From Kaistella palustris DSM 21579 (GTDB lineage: Bacteria; Bacteroidota; Bacteroidia; Flavobacteriales; Weeksellaceae), in NCBI RefSeq assembly GCF_000422265.1, contig NZ_AULL01000019.1:62001-126000 (forward strand): a stretch of 64,000 nucleotides of DNA. The letters are read 5' to 3'. Numbering within the stretch: position 1 is the stretch's first letter; the number at the start of each line of letters is the position of its first letter. A model generated the notes under the pieces. That model was not told the DNA's origin, made no database searches, and was given only the letters and a program-made list of their open reading frames with translations. The position numbers and the translations under genes are program-made. This document shows, one piece after another, positions 62,960 through 64,000 of the stretch.

Positions 62960-62984
62960 GGTGATTGGTGATTGGTGATTGGTG
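62960..62984 (+). repeat. Tandem heptamer repeat
   Basis: Three complete copies of GGTGATT (62960-62980) and a partial fourth, next to T/G-rich sequence, between ligA and its terminator. Confidence 0.8.
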
Positions 62985-63017
62985 TTTAGATGTTGTTGTA
63001 ATTTAAAAAATAGTGGT

Positions 63018-63056
63018 CGTGATCCGGAACCTAAACTGCGGAACCACGGCTTTTTT
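63018..63056 (+). terminator. Terminator after ligA
   Basis: CGTG-A-TCCG pairs with CGGA-AC-CACG across a 12-base loop, with a small internal bulge, then CTTTTTT. Confidence 0.75.
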
Positions 63057-63215
63057 GGAGAAATAAAAAAAGTTATCCCCGAAAATTCAGCTTGAGAATT
63101 CGTATTCTTTCCCTGCGGTTATTACTTTTTTTAAAAAAATAAGACATCAAATTACCAAACCGATTTTGCCGATGATTCCGGACGGTGCCGCGATGTGATT
63201 TTCTTTAAAAAAAAT

Positions 63216-64000
63216 TTACAGTTTATCGAGGGGCGAGGCGACTTTGTTGGTTTGCCGGTCCGTAACATGTGTATAAATGAGCGTAGTACGGATGTCATTG
63301 TGACCGAGGAGTCTTTGAATCAGGGAAATGTCGGTGCCGTATTCCAGCAAATGTGTAGCGTAACTGTGGCGTAAACCGTGGATGCCGATTTTTTTTCTGA
63401 TCCCGGCTTTTAACATTGCGAGTTTAAAAACCTGCTGTACGGAACGCGTCGTCAGATGGCCGCCAAACTGGCCTTCGAACAAAAACTCTTTCGGCCGGTA
63501 GTCGCGGTAATAATCGCGCATATTTTGCAGGATCGAGACGGGTAAATTTACATAACGGTCTTTTTTTCCTTTCCCTCTTTCAATTAAAACCCTGTTTGCG
63601 GCAGAATCGATGTGCTGAATCTTCAGCTGTGCGATCTCGCTCACGCGCAAACCCATGCCATAACATAACTGCAGAATCAGGCGGTGTTTGGGATTTTCAA
63701 CGACGGCGAAAAGTTTTTTGATCTCTGCAGTATTCAGTGCTTTCGGCAGTTGCAGTGGTTTTTTGGGGCGCGGAATGTCGAAAAACATTTTGTCGCGGTG
63801 CAGTACTTTTTCGAAATAAAATTTTACGGCGTTCATGCGACTGTGGATCTGGTTTTCACTGAGTGCAAGTTCGGTGGTACAGTACAGAAAATAGCTTTTG
63901 AGTTTTTCGGGAGTCAGTTGCCAAACCGGAAAATCGCGGATGATGTAGAGCAGTTGCGCGAATTCTACACTGTAGGTACGCATGGTATTTTGTGAGAAAC
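63216..64000 (-). CDS. Tyrosine-type site-specific recombinase (partial, 5' end beyond window)
   Basis: Open to the window edge: the frame continues upstream of the Met at 63983 as FSQNT, typical of the SAM-like N-terminal domain of integrases, so that Met is not the true start. Catalytic residues, counted from that Met: R113 (MGLRVSEIAQL), K138 (ERGKGKKDRYV), H202 and R205 (IHGLRHSYATHLL), H228 (LLGHNDI) and the nucleophile Y237 (LIYTHV). It resembles XerC/D and integron-integrase-like enzymes. A lone gene with no obvious att site or element; it may be a housekeeping XerC or an integrase of a mobile element outside the window. Confidence 0.9.
   Translation of the reverse strand, partial: FSQNTMRTYSVEFAQLLYIIRDFPVWQLTPEKLKSYFLYCTTELALSENQIHSRMNAVKFYFEKVLHRDKMFFDIPRPKKPLQLPKALNTAEIKKLFAVVENPKHRLILQLCYGMGLRVSEIAQLKIQHIDSAANRVLIERGKGKKDRYVNLPVSILQNMRDYYRDYRPKEFLFEGQFGGHLTTRSVQQVFKLAMLKAGIRKKIGIHGLRHSYATHLLEYGTDISLIQRLLGHNDIRTTLIYTHVTDRQTNKVASPLDKL

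Noticed and set aside
62960-62984. CRISPR-like repeats
   Set aside because: Seven-base units in direct contact with no spacers; a simple tandem repeat.

Overview
The window looks like a chromosomal segment of a Bacteroidota bacterium of the Flavobacteriia, most likely the Chryseobacterium/Kaistella side of the Weeksellaceae. The evidence is as follows. Many start codons sit a few bases to a few tens of bases behind a TAnnTTTG box, which is the Bacteroidota -7 promoter element, and Shine-Dalgarno sequences are largely absent. Several families are typical of the group: a DUF4294 protein, a GldI-like lipoprotein, a DAHP synthase fused to chorismate mutase, and a DnaE carrying its own exonuclease. 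Coding density is high and GC is moderate. No rRNA, tRNA, CRISPR array or insertion sequence was seen.

Layout. 1-888: end of a sensor kinase and its LuxR-type response regulator. 1076-2998: a large secreted protein of unknown function. 3.3-8.1 kb: housekeeping genes (acyl-ACP desaturase, HAD-type hydrolase, methionine aminopeptidase, methyltransferase, Era, DoxX). 8.2-10.0 kb: a phospholipase-D-fold protein followed by a 650-base gap. 10.7-24.5 kb: small lipoproteins, glutaryl-CoA-dehydrogenase-like enzyme, an AddB-like helicase/nuclease subunit, RsmG, an aminotransferase, a degenerate zinc-ribbon protein with Nif3, a K+ channel, two prolyl isomerase lipoproteins, IlvE and MnmD. 24.5-31.1 kb: Nudix, S1/P1 nuclease, DUF4294, M42 peptidase, Rpe, Ndk, RsgA, AroG-CM, and an orphan small-RNA candidate at 28.9-29.0 kb. 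31.1-32.8 kb: dnaX, split into gamma and tau frames by an A11 tract. 33.0-37.6 kb: a complete cyanophycin cycle (CphA, CphB, isoaspartyl peptidase). 38-40 kb: FabH and CorA.

40.2-46.3 kb is the most unusual region. It is a tight co-directional operon encoding a caspase-like protease, a cytoplasmic subtilisin-like protease, a lipoprotein with a C-terminal membrane anchor, a patatin-like phospholipase with a membrane hairpin in its catalytic domain, a small two-helix membrane protein and a membrane-anchored coiled-coil protein. The combination of two proteases, a phospholipase and several envelope proteins suggests a membrane-associated proteolytic cascade, possibly for regulated cell death or defence. 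No sensor domain is recognisable.

46.4-52.5 kb: a TetR-TolC-EmrA-EmrB efflux operon and, divergent from it, an arsR-arsM arsenic methylation pair. The shared intergenic region holds distinct palindromes that are candidate operators for each regulator. 52.6-62.9 kb: the exonuclease-DnaE fusion, a fused E1 alpha/beta 2-oxoacid dehydrogenase, a CaCA-type cation/proton antiporter and LigA. 63.2-64.0 kb: a tyrosine recombinase that runs off the window edge.
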